Shown: positions 44,946-53,821 of the stretch, piece after piece
Position numbering within the stretch: position 1 is the first letter of the stretch
Layout of the letters: each line of letters starts with the position of its first letter
Source of the DNA: Sphingomonadales bacterium
GTDB lineage: Bacteria > Pseudomonadota > Alphaproteobacteria > Sphingomonadales > Sphingomonadaceae
Direction of reading: 5' to 3'
DNA length: 64,000 nt
Assembly: GCA_017309275.1 (NCBI GenBank)
Contig: JAFKLT010000041.1
Location: 1 to 64,000 of the forward strand
Made by a program: the position numbers and the translations under genes
Notes under the pieces: model-generated
The model's input: the letters and a program-made list of their open reading frames with translations, nothing else
What the model was told of the DNA's origin: nothing
Databases searched by the model: none

Positions 44946-45187
44946 GCACGACCAAGAAACTGCGGCTGGGGCCGCTACCCAAGACCGAAAGCGTCAAGCT
45001 GACCTTCGCTTGCCCGGCCAGCTTGAAAGCCGATCTCGACCGCTACGCCGCGCTGCATGCGCAGGCGTATGGCGAGGCGGTCGATGCCTCGACGCTGATC
45101 CCGCACATGCTGGAGGCGTTCATGGCGGGGGATCGGGGATTCAGGAAAGGAAACGGCAGCAAGGCCGTGCCACCGAAGCCAAGCTGA
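44942..45187 (+). CDS. DUF2274 domain-containing protein, last gene of transfer operon
   Basis: 81 aa DUF2274 protein (LRLGPLPKTESVKLTFACPASLKADLDRYAALH), a small family that follows trbI in Tn4371-like ICEs; function unknown, possibly RHH-like DNA binding. ATGA overlap with trbI. Followed within 35 bases by the operon terminator. Confidence 0.9.
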   Translation: MSTTKKLRLGPLPKTESVKLTFACPASLKADLDRYAALHAQAYGEAVDASTLIPHMLEAFMAGDRGFRKGNGSKAVPPKPS

Positions 45188-45219
45188 AGATGCACTGGAA
45201 CCAGACTGACCATCCCTCG

Positions 45220-45249
45220 AACGCGCAGCCCAACGCTGCGCGTTCTTCG
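45220..45249 (+). terminator. Terminator of the trb operon
   Basis: Perfect 10-bp stem AACGCGCAGC / GCTGCGCGTT around the loop CCAAC, followed by CTTCGTT. It ends the traG-trb operon and marks the last recognisable ICE feature; the ICE boundary should lie shortly to the right. Confidence 0.75.
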
Positions 45250-45434
45250 TTCTGGATAGGCTGCGAGGGAATCGGCTAAGATGACTGAACAAGCCTGCCA
45301 GCCATTGGCAATCTCCATCGCTGCAACGCGACTCGACTCTCTTTCTCCAGGCTCTTATGTGGCTCCCAGCCCACAATGCCGCATCCTCTGCGAACGGCAT
45401 GAAACAGAGCTAACCTATTGCCCCGTATATGGTT

Positions 45435-45965
45435 TCAAGCTTCGCGTGATTTCAACAAAATGCTTGACGCCAGCAATTTTTTAGCGGGCTGAGACCGGTC
45501 ACGAGCCATGAGATGAATAACTGACCGTCCCGCGTGAAGCAGATAATCGGCAATAATCCGACGGTGGCAGCGCCACCACACCGCCTCCGCACACATTATC
45601 GCGCTGCTCTTGCCATCGCTGCGCGTGAGGAGGCCTTGCAGCCCAGCTTGGAACGGCGCCGTGGTGGCGTAATCGGCATAATTGTGAAAACTTTGATTTT
45701 GCCAAAAGTCGTTGGTTCGCGGGTCGAGTGCAGCCTGCCGCGGACGCCGACCGCCTAGCTCCTTCAAAAAAATATGGTTGATCTGATATTCTGCGAGCGT
45801 GACGGGCAGGGTGTCTAGATTAAATTGAGGATTGGTTCGAGACCGTGGAATGGAGCGGACGTCGATTAATTGAGTGACGCCGGCATTTCGCAAAATCTCG
45901 ACAAATTCCTCGATCGATCGCGTCGAGTGACCGATTGTGAAAATCGTTCCGTCAATTCCTGCCAT
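45435..45965 (-). CDS. DUF488 family protein
   Basis: 176 aa DUF488 protein: TIFTIGHSTRSIEEFVEIL and LIDVRSIPRSRTNPQFN at the N-terminus, YADYATTAPFQAGLQGLL, then AIMCAEAVWWRCHRRIIADYLL with the conserved Cys-x-E and the CHR-like triad. The family is suspected to act in nucleic-acid or nucleotide repair but has no proven activity. Its ATG overlaps the upstream stop by one base (TAATG), so it is coupled to the uracil-glycosylase-like gene. It is the first gene right of the ICE. Confidence 0.88.
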   Translation of the reverse strand: MAGIDGTIFTIGHSTRSIEEFVEILRNAGVTQLIDVRSIPRSRTNPQFNLDTLPVTLAEYQINHIFLKELGGRRPRQAALDPRTNDFWQNQSFHNYADYATTAPFQAGLQGLLTRSDGKSSAIMCAEAVWWRCHRRIIADYLLHAGRSVIHLMARDRSQPAKKLLASSILLKSREA

Positions 45966-46549
45966 TAGCTTTCGCTCGCTAGCAGGGCCTGGTTGACAAC
46001 AGAGCGCAGTTCCGGGAGCACGTCAATTTCGAACCATGGGTTATTCTGCATCCAGATCTGCGATCGCCATGATGGATGAGGCAATGGAAAATATCGGGGG
46101 AGATAGTTGCGGAAGTCGCGCACACGATCTTCCACCCGACCGCTACCGAGCGCAGCCGCCTGCGCATAACTGCCAACTAGAAGAGTGACACTTATTATGG
46201 GCATTTCGGAAAGGATGCGAGTTCGCCACAATGGCGCACATTCGCTTCGCGGCGGCATGTCGCCGCCTGCGCTCCGGCCCGGATAGCAAAATGCCATAGG
46301 CACGATCGCAACTTTTTCCGGATCATAAAATATGGATGGTGGCAGTCCTGTCCAATGCCGCAGCCGGTCTCCGGATCGGTCCGCAAAAGGGATGCCCGAA
46401 TTGTGAACTTTTGAACCAGGAGCTTGGCTCGCTATCAGGATACGTGCGGCTTTGGATGCCTGCAAGACCGGGCGGGCTCCTAGCGGCAACATGGGGGCGC
46501 ACATTCGGCATCCGCGCACCTCATCCAGCATCGTTTCGAACGAAATCAT
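45965..46549 (-). CDS. Uracil-DNA glycosylase-family protein
   Basis: 194 aa UDG-superfamily protein. RILIASQAPGSKVHNSGIPF is the motif 1 water-activating loop (here lacking the usual Asp/Glu pattern of family 4), and YFPLPHPSWRSQIW is the C-terminal HPS DNA-intercalation motif. N-terminal Cys (CRMC) could be part of a cluster, but a full Fe-S set is not evident. Base-excision repair or a related function is expected. It is transcribed just before the DUF488 gene and translationally coupled to it. Confidence 0.82.
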   Translation of the reverse strand: MISFETMLDEVRGCRMCAPMLPLGARPVLQASKAARILIASQAPGSKVHNSGIPFADRSGDRLRHWTGLPPSIFYDPEKVAIVPMAFCYPGRSAGGDMPPRSECAPLWRTRILSEMPIISVTLLVGSYAQAAALGSGRVEDRVRDFRNYLPRYFPLPHPSWRSQIWMQNNPWFEIDVLPELRSVVNQALLASES

Positions 46550-46897
46550 CTACTCGACCTAAGCATCCTGTTTCGTGCTCGCCTAAAGTTCAACGTCACG
46601 CTCGGAAGACAGTTGCGCCAGAAGGCGGAATGCCGACCGGCCCGTTGTATTCGAGCGCGGATTAAACGCGGCGCGACGCGGGTTTCCTCGGCACAGAGAA
46701 TAGAGGGCCAAAAGGCTCGCGGACGGATTTAATATCCCCGACCTGCCCGTGTAGAGCAGCAACAATGGCACCCGTGCTGAAATTCTCCAAATCCCACAAG
46801 GAATTTGCAGCTAGGTTATATCGTTCGCGCTCAAGCCATCAAATGCCGACGATCCTGCGGAAGCATGACCGCTCCAATAAGCGTCCGGGCCAAGCCA
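46550..46897. other. Intergenic region, no gene recognised
   Basis: 348 bases between the UDG-like start and the end of the secreted-protein gene. It should contain the promoter of the minus-strand UDG/DUF488 operon. A CGGATTTAAT word at 46733 resembles part of the ISL3 end repeat but is too short to interpret. Short open frames here lack coding character. Confidence 0.45.
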
Positions 46898-47797
46898 TTA
46901 TCGGAGGCTGTTACCGAGCATTTGGTCAAGCTCACCATATCGCCGCGTCAGATAGGTCCGCTCGTCGGCATTATAGCCTCCCATCGCATAGGCGGCATCG
47001 AGCCGCACCAGGTCGCTGAGCTGCGCCCGCACCTGCACCGCATCGTTACGGCTAATCCGGCCATTGCGTTCGGATGTCGCCAAACGCGTTTCCAGCTGGC
47101 TCCACCTGGCGCTGTTGCCGTCATGGCCAAAGCTTCCGCCAAGGCGGCTGTCGATCGCATTGAACCGCGACCACAGATCGGCCTGCTCGCGTGCATCGAA
47201 CCCGCCTCGCCGATAGTTGGCTTCGAGCTGCGCCAACGACCGCCAATCGCTGCGAAGCCGCCTCGCCTCCGCCTGTGTCAGGCTCCGATTCCGCAGCCCC
47301 GTCGATATCCGCTGTTCAAAGTCGGCGTTCCGCGTGGACAGCATCTGCCATCGACCATTATCTTGATAACCCCCCTGATCGATTGGCTGACCGTTATTCT
47401 GACCGCCGATCCGCTGGTTCAAGGCGCGATACCGCATCCGCAAATCACTGCGCTGCTGCTGCGACATATTGCCGTTCGCGGAATATTGAGCCTCGAGACG
47501 GACGATCTCTTCATACTCTCGGCGCATCTGATCGGCCTCGCGTCGGTCTAGTGAGCCATCGCGCACTGCGGTGTCTATGCGTTGCTCCAGCGCCGCCCGA
47601 CGCTGAGCGAATGGCCGCCGCCCCTGGTTCCAGTCGGTTTCCAGCGTTTGCTCGCTCGCTTGTTGGTTCGTGCCGAACACTGAACCCAGTAGCTGCTCGA
47701 GGATATTGCCCTGCTGCTGACGCTGCTCCTGCGCCATTGCCGTTGTAGAGAGCAGGACTGCACCAGCAGCGGCGCCTAGGATGAAAAAGCTTTTCAT
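46898..47797 (-). CDS. Secreted protein with internal repeats, function unknown
   Basis: 299 aa. Clear Sec signal peptide (MKSFFILGAAAGAVLLSTTAMA, shown here as the hydrophobic stretch after MKSFF, cleavage after AMA at about residue 22). The mature part contains three related ~70-residue units, each built around L-x(2)RI, A-x2-R-x2-G, LxxxEAxxxR and LxxLxAxYxxxGxxxxE/Q patterns (about 75-120, 160-210 and 235-290). No enzymatic motif. Such helical repeat proteins are common in sphingomonads; an envelope role is inferred only from the signal peptide. Confidence 0.8.
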   Translation of the reverse strand: MKSFFILGAAAGAVLLSTTAMAQEQRQQQGNILEQLLGSVFGTNQQASEQTLETDWNQGRRPFAQRRAALEQRIDTAVRDGSLDRREADQMRREYEEIVRLEAQYSANGNMSQQQRSDLRMRYRALNQRIGGQNNGQPIDQGGYQDNGRWQMLSTRNADFEQRISTGLRNRSLTQAEARRLRSDWRSLAQLEANYRRGGFDAREQADLWSRFNAIDSRLGGSFGHDGNSARWSQLETRLATSERNGRISRNDAVQVRAQLSDLVRLDAAYAMGGYNADERTYLTRRYGELDQMLGNSLR

Positions 47798-47965
47798 GGG
47801 ACTGGACCTCTATCGAAAAAGCGGGTGGCTCTTGAGCCGGAGATTTGGCGGGCAAATCCGCCGTTATCGCTCAGGGAAGTTCATTCTTCGCAAGCGGTGC
47901 GGATATCCCGGCTCACCATTTAACGCTCGGGGGGTGCCTCGGTTGCTAAGATCGCATGAAATAGG

Positions 47966-47983
47966 GGGTATTCGGATTTAATG
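47966..47983 (+). repeat. Solo ISL3 end-like sequence
   Basis: GGGTATTCGGATTTAATG differs by one base from the 18-base core of the tandem ISL3 end repeat at 22199, about 25.7 kb away. No ISL3 transposase is next to it. It may be a relic end or a site usable by the intact transposase. Confidence 0.5.
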
Positions 47984-48059
47984 TGGAAATATATCCCGCA
48001 CGAAACATCTTGGTGCACTCGTCCGGCGGCGGTTAGGCTGCAAGCCACGACAAGCTTTG

Positions 48060-48175
48060 CGAGGCGCCTCGCCGCATCGAGCGCGACAAGGCCGTGTTTC
48101 CGCATGTTGATCGCGGCATTGTGATCCGGGCGCCGAGCAGCGGCATGCCGGCATGATGACTGCTCAATGCAAAGA
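48060..48175 (-). pseudogene. tnpB: TnpB (IS200/IS605) C-terminal remnant
   Basis: On the minus strand this scrap reads SSCRHAAARRPDHNAAINMR, close to the zinc-finger/RuvC-III end of TnpB proteins (CxHAA...D-x-NAAIN-x-R-x-GL). The upstream portion and a proper start are missing. It lies in a 390-base stretch between the secreted-protein gene and mgtC that otherwise shows no gene. Confidence 0.4.
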
Positions 48176-48190
48176 AGCGTTGATCGTCCA

Positions 48191-48877
48191 TCAGGCCTGT
48201 TGAGGGCGAAGTTCAAAGCTGGTGACGTTTGGGTCACCCGACAGGCTGGCGGCGAGGTGCTCGGCGCGGCTTTCGCTATAGCCTTGCGCGATGGCGCCAT
48301 ATTCTACGACATCGTCGTTCATCGACTGGTCGATGGTGATGGATCGGAGCTTGTGGTCGGCGAGCAGCGTGCCGAAATCGCTCAGCGCGATCGCCGTTGA
48401 CCGGCGATAGCGGGCCTTCAGATGCACGATGCGCTGCTGCGGTGCGCGCCGGTCGGTGATCGTGATGGCGGCGAGCACCAACACTGTTGCGGTCGCCGCA
48501 AAGATCGCCAGCTCGTAAAAGCCGATGCCGAACAATATGCCCAGCGTCGCCGTCATCCACAGCGAAGCGGCGGTCGTGAGCCCGTGGACGTTGAACCCTT
48601 CGCGAAAGATCGCCCCGCCGCACAGAAAGCCGATGCCGGTCAAGATACCATGCGCCATGCGCACCGGGTCGATGCGGACGACCTCGACCGGGGCGTCGTT
48701 GAGCCACGCCATCTGATGCACCGCCGACAGCATCAATAGGCAGCAGGAAAGGCCCACCAGGATATGTGTGCGCAGTCCAGCGGGGCTGGCCCGATATTCG
48801 CGTTCGGCGCCGACAATCGCGCTCGCCACAATCGCGCCGATGATCGGCCAGAACAAGTCGGCGTCGAGCAGCTCCAA
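48191..48877 (-). CDS. MgtC/SapB-family membrane protein
   Basis: 228 aa. Four N-terminal membrane helices with the MgtC motif IVGAEREYRASPAGLRTHILVGLSCCLLM and GILTGIGFLCGGAIFREG; the C-terminal ~80 residues form a soluble ACT-like domain. MgtC-type proteins modulate F-ATPase or survive Mg limitation in some bacteria. The only start compatible with the family N-terminus is TTG at 48877, directly after an in-frame stop, with CAGGAC about 10 bases upstream. Confidence 0.87.
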   Translation of the reverse strand: MELLDADLFWPIIGAIVASAIVGAEREYRASPAGLRTHILVGLSCCLLMLSAVHQMAWLNDAPVEVVRIDPVRMAHGILTGIGFLCGGAIFREGFNVHGLTTAASLWMTATLGILFGIGFYELAIFAATATVLVLAAITITDRRAPQQRIVHLKARYRRSTAIALSDFGTLLADHKLRSITIDQSMNDDVVEYGAIAQGYSESRAEHLAASLSGDPNVTSFELRPQQA

Positions 48878-49280
48878 TTATTTTGTCCTGATGATGGCGC
48901 CGACGAGACAGCGGATACGGAATGCTACGCAGCGGGATGGCAAGGAAGTTGGCACAAATTTGCAACGCGCGCTGGCTGCGGCGGTTGCAATGCGCGTTAT
49001 CGCCGCCGCTTTTGTCGCAAATCTTTGAATCATGGAGAAACGGCGCTGCCGAGACAAGCGGTTGGAAACAGGAAGACCGACGGGAGGATTTTTGGCGATG
49101 CCATGTGTCGTCGAGCCACAGATTGAACCAGCGCAGCCTAGAATTTTTGCTTTTGGCGCGACTGCTGGGGACAATAAATCGTTTTATAATTTCGCGAATT
49201 GTTGTAGGTTAATGCCTCTTAACGATAGAGAGTGAATTTCTGACGCTTGTTGGAGCTGCGCTTTCGTTTGAGGAGGCGGA
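48878..49280. other. Intergenic region between mgtC-type gene and arsR
   Basis: 403 bases, no convincing gene; divergent promoters are expected. The A+T-rich part at 49140-49240 (AATAAATCGTTTTATAATTTC) is the likely arsR promoter, with TATAAT at 49184. Confidence 0.45.
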
Positions 49281-49553
49281 ATGGAAAAGAAAAAGGCCCG
49301 GATGGTGATGAGCGCTCTGAGCCAGGAAACGCGGCTCGCGGTGTTCAAGCTGCTTGTCGATTCAGGCGACGAGGGAATGCCGGCAGGCGCGATATCGGAG
49401 ACGACAAAAACATCGCCCACGTCAATGAGCGCACATCTTGCCATATTGTCGCAAGCGGGGCTGGTGAAATCCAAAAAGATCGGCCGTCAGGTGATTTATC
49501 GGGCGGTGCCTCGAGTCATCGATGAGTTGGCGGAATTTCTGAAAAGCATTTAG
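49281..49553 (+). CDS. ArsR-family transcriptional regulator
   Basis: 90 aa ArsR/SmtB winged-helix regulator: MSALSQETRLAVFKLLVDSG, then the recognition helix region KTSPTSMSAHLAILSQAGLVKSKKIG and the wing RQVIYRAV. There is no Cys in the usual ELCVCDL site, so it is not a classical As/Cd sensor. GAGGAGG lies upstream of the ATG. No metal-resistance gene follows, so its former target may be lost; autoregulation is likely. A small hairpin (CACGTG-TTCG-CACGTG, 49571-49586) lies just beyond the stop. Confidence 0.9.
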   Translation: MEKKKARMVMSALSQETRLAVFKLLVDSGDEGMPAGAISETTKTSPTSMSAHLAILSQAGLVKSKKIGRQVIYRAVPRVIDELAEFLKSI

Positions 49554-49754
49554 AGACACCTATAACTGATCACGTGTTCGCACGTGTCGGATGTGGGATC
49601 GACGGCTACAACGGATATCCACTCCAACGAAAAGATCGCGCCATCGAGCCGTGAAACCAAAACACCCCATCTTCAGTGGGTAAAAAAGCGGGCGCCAGGT
49701 CAGGCATGCCAATTTTGCCTGTTCCCACAAAAATGAAATGCTATCTGTCCGCTC

Positions 49755-52340
49755 ATGAAATCAGGAATTGAATCAGGCAAGCCGCCGGTAGTGGCAGCAG
49801 GGTGGTCCGAAACCGATCGCGTCGCCGCACTAGCGAGTTATGCTATCCTCGATACCCCGATCGAATCCGAGTTTGATGACGTCGTTCGGCTTGCGGCCGA
49901 AACATTCGCAGCCCCGATTGCGGTCATAAATCTGGTTTCAGATAACCGGCAGTGGTTCAAAGCTGAAGTCGGCATCGGAGCGCGTGAGCTACCGCTCGAC
50001 GTATCGATCTGCGCACACGCCATCTTGCAGAATGATTTCCTGGTGGTGCCCGATACACGTCTGGACCAACGGTTCGATTGCAATCCTTTGGTTCACGTGG
50101 AGGATGGCCTTCGCTTCTATGCTGGGGCGATCCTGCGCAGCGCCGTCGGGTTGCCCATCGGCACGGTCTGCGTGCTCGACCGCGAAGCGCGGCCCGAAGG
50201 GGTCACAGCCCACCAGCGCCTCGTGCTGGAAGTCCTGGCACGCCAGGTGATGACCCAGCTTGAGCTGCGCAAGGCACTCGTCGATCAGACTCTGCGCAGC
50301 AAGGAACTGGCGGTCGAGGTCCGGCAGCGCGCTGACGCCGAAGATGCGCTGCGCGGAATAGAAGAACGCTATCGTCTCGTAAGCCGCGCTACCAACGATG
50401 CGATCTGGGATTGGGATTTGGCTACCAATCACGTCGTCTGGAATGAGGCACTCGAAGCGGCCCATGGGCATAAACCGCATGATGTCGAGCCCAGCGGAGC
50501 TTGGTGGATTGATCATATTCATCCCGATGATCGGGCGCGAATTGATGCCAGCATACATGCGGCAATCGAAGGCGATGCGGACAGTTGGTCCGATGAATAT
50601 CGTTTTTGTCGCGCTGACGGTAGCTACGCCGCCATACTGGATCGCGGCCATATTATCCGCCGCGGTGATGGGACCGCGGTGCGGATGATCGGGGCCATGC
50701 TGGATCTTACCGAACGCCAGCGCACCAGAGCGGTTTTGGCCATGAACGAGGAGCGGCTACGACTTGCAACGGAAGCGGCGGAGGTAGGCTTCTGGGATGT
50801 CGACACCGTCAATGACGTCCTCATATGGCCGCCAATCGTGAAATGCATGTTCGGGATTTCGCCCCAAGTGGCAGTGTCGATGGACGATTTTTACGAAGGC
50901 ATTCACCCAGATGATCGAAGCGCAACAGAAACGGCGTTTGCCGACGCCTGTGATCCTCTCCAGCGCGCGCTCTATGACGTCGAATATCGCACGGTTGGCA
51001 AGGAGGATGGTCAGTTGCGCTGGGAGGCCGCGAAAGGACGCGGTTTGTTCGATGACGAAGGTCGCTGCGTTCGCGTTGTCGGAACCGCGATCGATGTCAC
51101 CGCGCGCAAGTTCGCCGAGGCCGAACTTTTGGACCTGAACAATCATCTGGAACGACGAGTGGCGGAGGCAATTGGTGAGCGCGAAAAGGTCGAGGAAGCT
51201 TTGCGCCAGTCTCAGAAGATGGAGGCAGTGGGCCAATTAACTGGAGGCATCGCTCACGATTTTAATAATATGCTGGCGGTAATCATTGGCTCGCTCGATC
51301 TACTGGGCCGACGCCTTGGGAACGACGACGCTCGCGCGCGACGATATGTCGATGCAGCGGCAGATGCATCGCAGCGTGCAGCCATGCTTACCCAGCGGCT
51401 CCTTGCCTTCTCGCGCCAGCAACCCCTCAATCCGGAAATTCTCGATGCCAATAAACTGGTGCCGGCAATGTCTGACCTGCTCGCGCATACGCTTGGCACC
51501 GGAATTCGTCAGGAAACGGTGCTTGCAGCCGGCCTTTGGTGCACCCACGCCGACCGGAACCAGCTCGAGAGCGCGATCCTCAACCTTGCCGTCAACGCGC
51601 GCGATGCCATGTCCGATAGCGGAAGATTGACCATCGAAACGCATAACACCTTTATCGACGAGCGCTACGCTGCCGCAAATATCGGCGTTCCGCACGGGCA
51701 GTATGTCATGATTGCGATCTCAGACACAGGTGCCGGGATGGAGCCCGAAGTCATCGCAAAAGCATTTGATCCCTTCTTTACGACCAAGAGCGTTGGCAAG
51801 GGAACCGGCCTTGGCTTGAGCCAGGTTTACGGCTTTGTAAAACAGTCAGAAGGCCACATCAAAATCTATTCCGAGCCGGGCCACGGAACGACCGTCAAAA
51901 TTTATCTGCCGCGTTTCGTGGGAGAGGTCGTTGAGCACGAAGTGCAAAAGTATGGCGATCTGCCCCGCGGCGAGCAAAATGAAGTGATCCTCGTCGTCGA
52001 GGATGAGCCTGCAGTGCGCCAGTTCAGTATCGATGCGCTTACGGAGCTTGGGTATCGCGTAATAGAGGCCGACGGCGGGCTGGCGGCTTTGCGCCTTCTC
52101 GACGCTCATCCCGAAATTTCTCTGCTGTTCACCGATATCGTGATGCCAGATATCAATGGGCGTAAGCTGGCCGATGAGGCGGCGCGGCGTCGTCCAAATC
52201 TCAAGATTCTTTATACGACCGGTTATACGCGCAACGCGGTTGTCCACAATGGAGTGGTCGATGCGGGCGTGGAACTGATTGGTAAGCCGTTCACTGTCGA
52301 GCAGCTCGCTGCAAAAATCCGCGCCGTTCTTGAAAGCTGA
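49755..52340 (+). CDS. GAF-PAS-PAS hybrid sensor histidine kinase
   Basis: 861 aa soluble hybrid kinase. N-terminal GAF (about 30-175; RVAALASYAILDTPIESEFDDVVRLAA), two PAS/PAC units (about 210-325 and 335-450), HisKA with phospho-His in GGIAHDFNNMLAVIIGSLDLL (about 499), HATPase_c (NLAVNARDAM, GxG in GKGTGLGLSQVYGFVKQ) and a C-terminal receiver with phospho-Asp about 794 in LLFTDIVMPDINGR. No membrane helices, so the signal is cytoplasmic. The single-domain response regulator gene lies convergent 45 bases downstream and is the obvious phosphorelay candidate. Confidence 0.93.
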   Translation: MKSGIESGKPPVVAAGWSETDRVAALASYAILDTPIESEFDDVVRLAAETFAAPIAVINLVSDNRQWFKAEVGIGARELPLDVSICAHAILQNDFLVVPDTRLDQRFDCNPLVHVEDGLRFYAGAILRSAVGLPIGTVCVLDREARPEGVTAHQRLVLEVLARQVMTQLELRKALVDQTLRSKELAVEVRQRADAEDALRGIEERYRLVSRATNDAIWDWDLATNHVVWNEALEAAHGHKPHDVEPSGAWWIDHIHPDDRARIDASIHAAIEGDADSWSDEYRFCRADGSYAAILDRGHIIRRGDGTAVRMIGAMLDLTERQRTRAVLAMNEERLRLATEAAEVGFWDVDTVNDVLIWPPIVKCMFGISPQVAVSMDDFYEGIHPDDRSATETAFADACDPLQRALYDVEYRTVGKEDGQLRWEAAKGRGLFDDEGRCVRVVGTAIDVTARKFAEAELLDLNNHLERRVAEAIGEREKVEEALRQSQKMEAVGQLTGGIAHDFNNMLAVIIGSLDLLGRRLGNDDARARRYVDAAADASQRAAMLTQRLLAFSRQQPLNPEILDANKLVPAMSDLLAHTLGTGIRQETVLAAGLWCTHADRNQLESAILNLAVNARDAMSDSGRLTIETHNTFIDERYAAANIGVPHGQYVMIAISDTGAGMEPEVIAKAFDPFFTTKSVGKGTGLGLSQVYGFVKQSEGHIKIYSEPGHGTTVKIYLPRFVGEVVEHEVQKYGDLPRGEQNEVILVVEDEPAVRQFSIDALTELGYRVIEADGGLAALRLLDAHPEISLLFTDIVMPDINGRKLADEAARRRPNLKILYTTGYTRNAVVHNGVVDAGVELIGKPFTVEQLAAKIRAVLES

Positions 52341-52385
52341 TCGGCCGAGAGGATGATTTCCCCCCAGTCCGGTCGATTAATGGCT

Positions 52386-52748
52386 CTAGCGTTTTTGAGC
52401 TCTATCGATTTCATCCAGCACCTTTTCCAGACTGGAAATGGTGAACGGTTTGTGAAGGATGGGATGGTTCGCATACGCTGAGCCCGGTGGCGCGATAAAT
52501 CCACCAGTGGTGATGACAAACGCAACGCCACGCTCGTTAAGCCTTTCGACGATGGCCTCGGACGTTTCACCATTTGCGAGATGGACATCGACAATCGCTG
52601 CGTCGACGTTGCCCTCTTCTATCTTCGCAAGCGCTGCAGTTACATTGTCGAAAGGGCCAACTGGTTCTCGTCCAAGCGCCGCGAGACAGTCTTCAAGCAT
52701 CATGGAAACGAGCGGGTCATCCTCAACGATCAAAATTCTGCTTTGCAT
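52386..52748 (-). CDS. Single-domain response regulator
   Basis: 120 aa CheY-like receiver without output domain: RILIVEDDPLVSMMLEDCLA (acidic pocket at 10-12), phospho-Asp54 in DAAIVDVHLANG, Thr in FVITTGGF and the Lys in ILHKPFTISSLEKVL. ATG at 52748 gives the family start. It is convergent with the hybrid histidine kinase and may act as an intermediate in its phosphorelay. Confidence 0.9.
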   Translation of the reverse strand: MQSRILIVEDDPLVSMMLEDCLAALGREPVGPFDNVTAALAKIEEGNVDAAIVDVHLANGETSEAIVERLNERGVAFVITTGGFIAPPGSAYANHPILHKPFTISSLEKVLDEIDRAQKR

Positions 52749-52980
52749 ATTTTGTTCAAACGCAGTTGAGCGCAAACGTCAAGAAGTGAGTAAATGCAGT
52801 AGATTGAGCTTGGGAAAATGGCCCCGTCGATTATCCAGATCGGTCACCCCCCCCAAAAAGTGGTTCCGACCAGGAAAATGAAGCTCCTAACTTGGGCCGT
52901 CATGTCTGCCATTTGGCCACCTCTGCATCCCTTGATGCACCGAAATTGAGATAGATCAAGGAAACCAAAGAAGCGGAGCT

Positions 52981-53815
52981 TAGGCTCAGGACCCATTGAT
53001 TTGCGTGGGTGATTATGATTCAGGCTGACGCAAGGAGCCTGAATGATGAGCGATCTATACTGGCTGACGGATGAGCAGATGGCTCGGCTTCAGCCTTTCT
53101 TCCCCAAGAGCCATGGCCGCCCTCGCGTGGATGATCGGCGGGTGCTGAGCGGTATCATCTTCGTCAATCGCAACGGGCTCAGGTGGCGGGACGCACCGCG
53201 GGAGTATGGCCCGGCCAAGACGCTTTACAACCGCTGGAAGCGGTGGAGTGACAAAGGTGTCTTCATTGCGATGATGGATGGCCTCTCGGCCAAGGGCACC
53301 GAGCGCAAAACGATCATGATCGACGCCACCTATCTCAAAGCGCACCGCACGGCATCGAGCCTGGGGGTAAAAAGGGGGGTCCGGGCCGCCTGATCGGACG
53401 CACGAAAGGTGGCATGAACACGAAGCTGCATGCCGTCACCGATGCCGATGGCCGTCCGATCAGCTTCTTCATGACGGCGGGTCAGGTGAGCGATTACACC
53501 GGAGCGGCAGCCTTGCTGGACGGCTTGCCCAAAGCACAATGGCTGCTGGGTGATCGGGGCTATGATGCCGACTGGTTCCGCGATGCCTTGCAGGAAAATG
53601 GCATTACCCCCTGCATCCCGGGACGGAAATCCCGCACGAAACCGGTGAAATACGACAAGCGCAGATACAGAAGCCGGAACCGGATCGAGATCATGTTCGG
53701 CCGCCTCAAGGACTGGAGGCGTGTCGCAACACGCTACGACAGGTGCTCAAAAACCTTCCTCTCGGCCGTCGCTCTCGCCGCTACCGTCCTGTTCTGGCTA
53801 TGAGTCCTGAGCCTA
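52981..53815 (+). mobile_element. IS5-family (IS427-type) insertion sequence
   Basis: About 835 bp, bounded by inverted repeats TAGGCTCAGGAC (left, 52981) and GTCCTGAGCCTA (right, ending 53815). It contains one transposase in two overlapping frames. A short 2-3 bp TA-type target duplication is possible but not certain. Confidence 0.85.
53043..53803 (+). CDS. IS5-family transposase (IS427 group, frameshifted orfA/orfB)
   Basis: OrfA (53043-53393) carries the DUF4096-like N-terminus LTDEQMARLQPFFPKSHGRPRVDDRRVLSGI and the first catalytic Asp in MIDATYLKAHRTAS. OrfB continues in the -1 frame after the A5G6 run (53369-53379) and contains LGDRGYDADWFRDAL (second Asp) and SRNRIEIMFGRLKDWRRVATRYD (Glu). 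The A/G run is the usual programmed frameshift site in this group, so the element appears functional. Confidence 0.9.
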
Positions 53816-53821
53816 GCGACG

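Noticed and set aside
45281-45484. 67-codon plus-strand ORF after the trb terminator
   Set aside because: No ribosome binding site, overlaps the 3' end of the DUF488 gene, no recognisable family.
46765-47019. 84-codon plus-strand ORF
   Set aside because: Overlaps the end of the secreted repeat protein gene on the other strand and shows no protein-family character.
52820-52895. Possible IS21-type non-coding end on the minus strand
   Set aside because: The C8 tract and flanking words recall IS21 termini, but with no terminal repeat or gene attached the identification is too weak to list.
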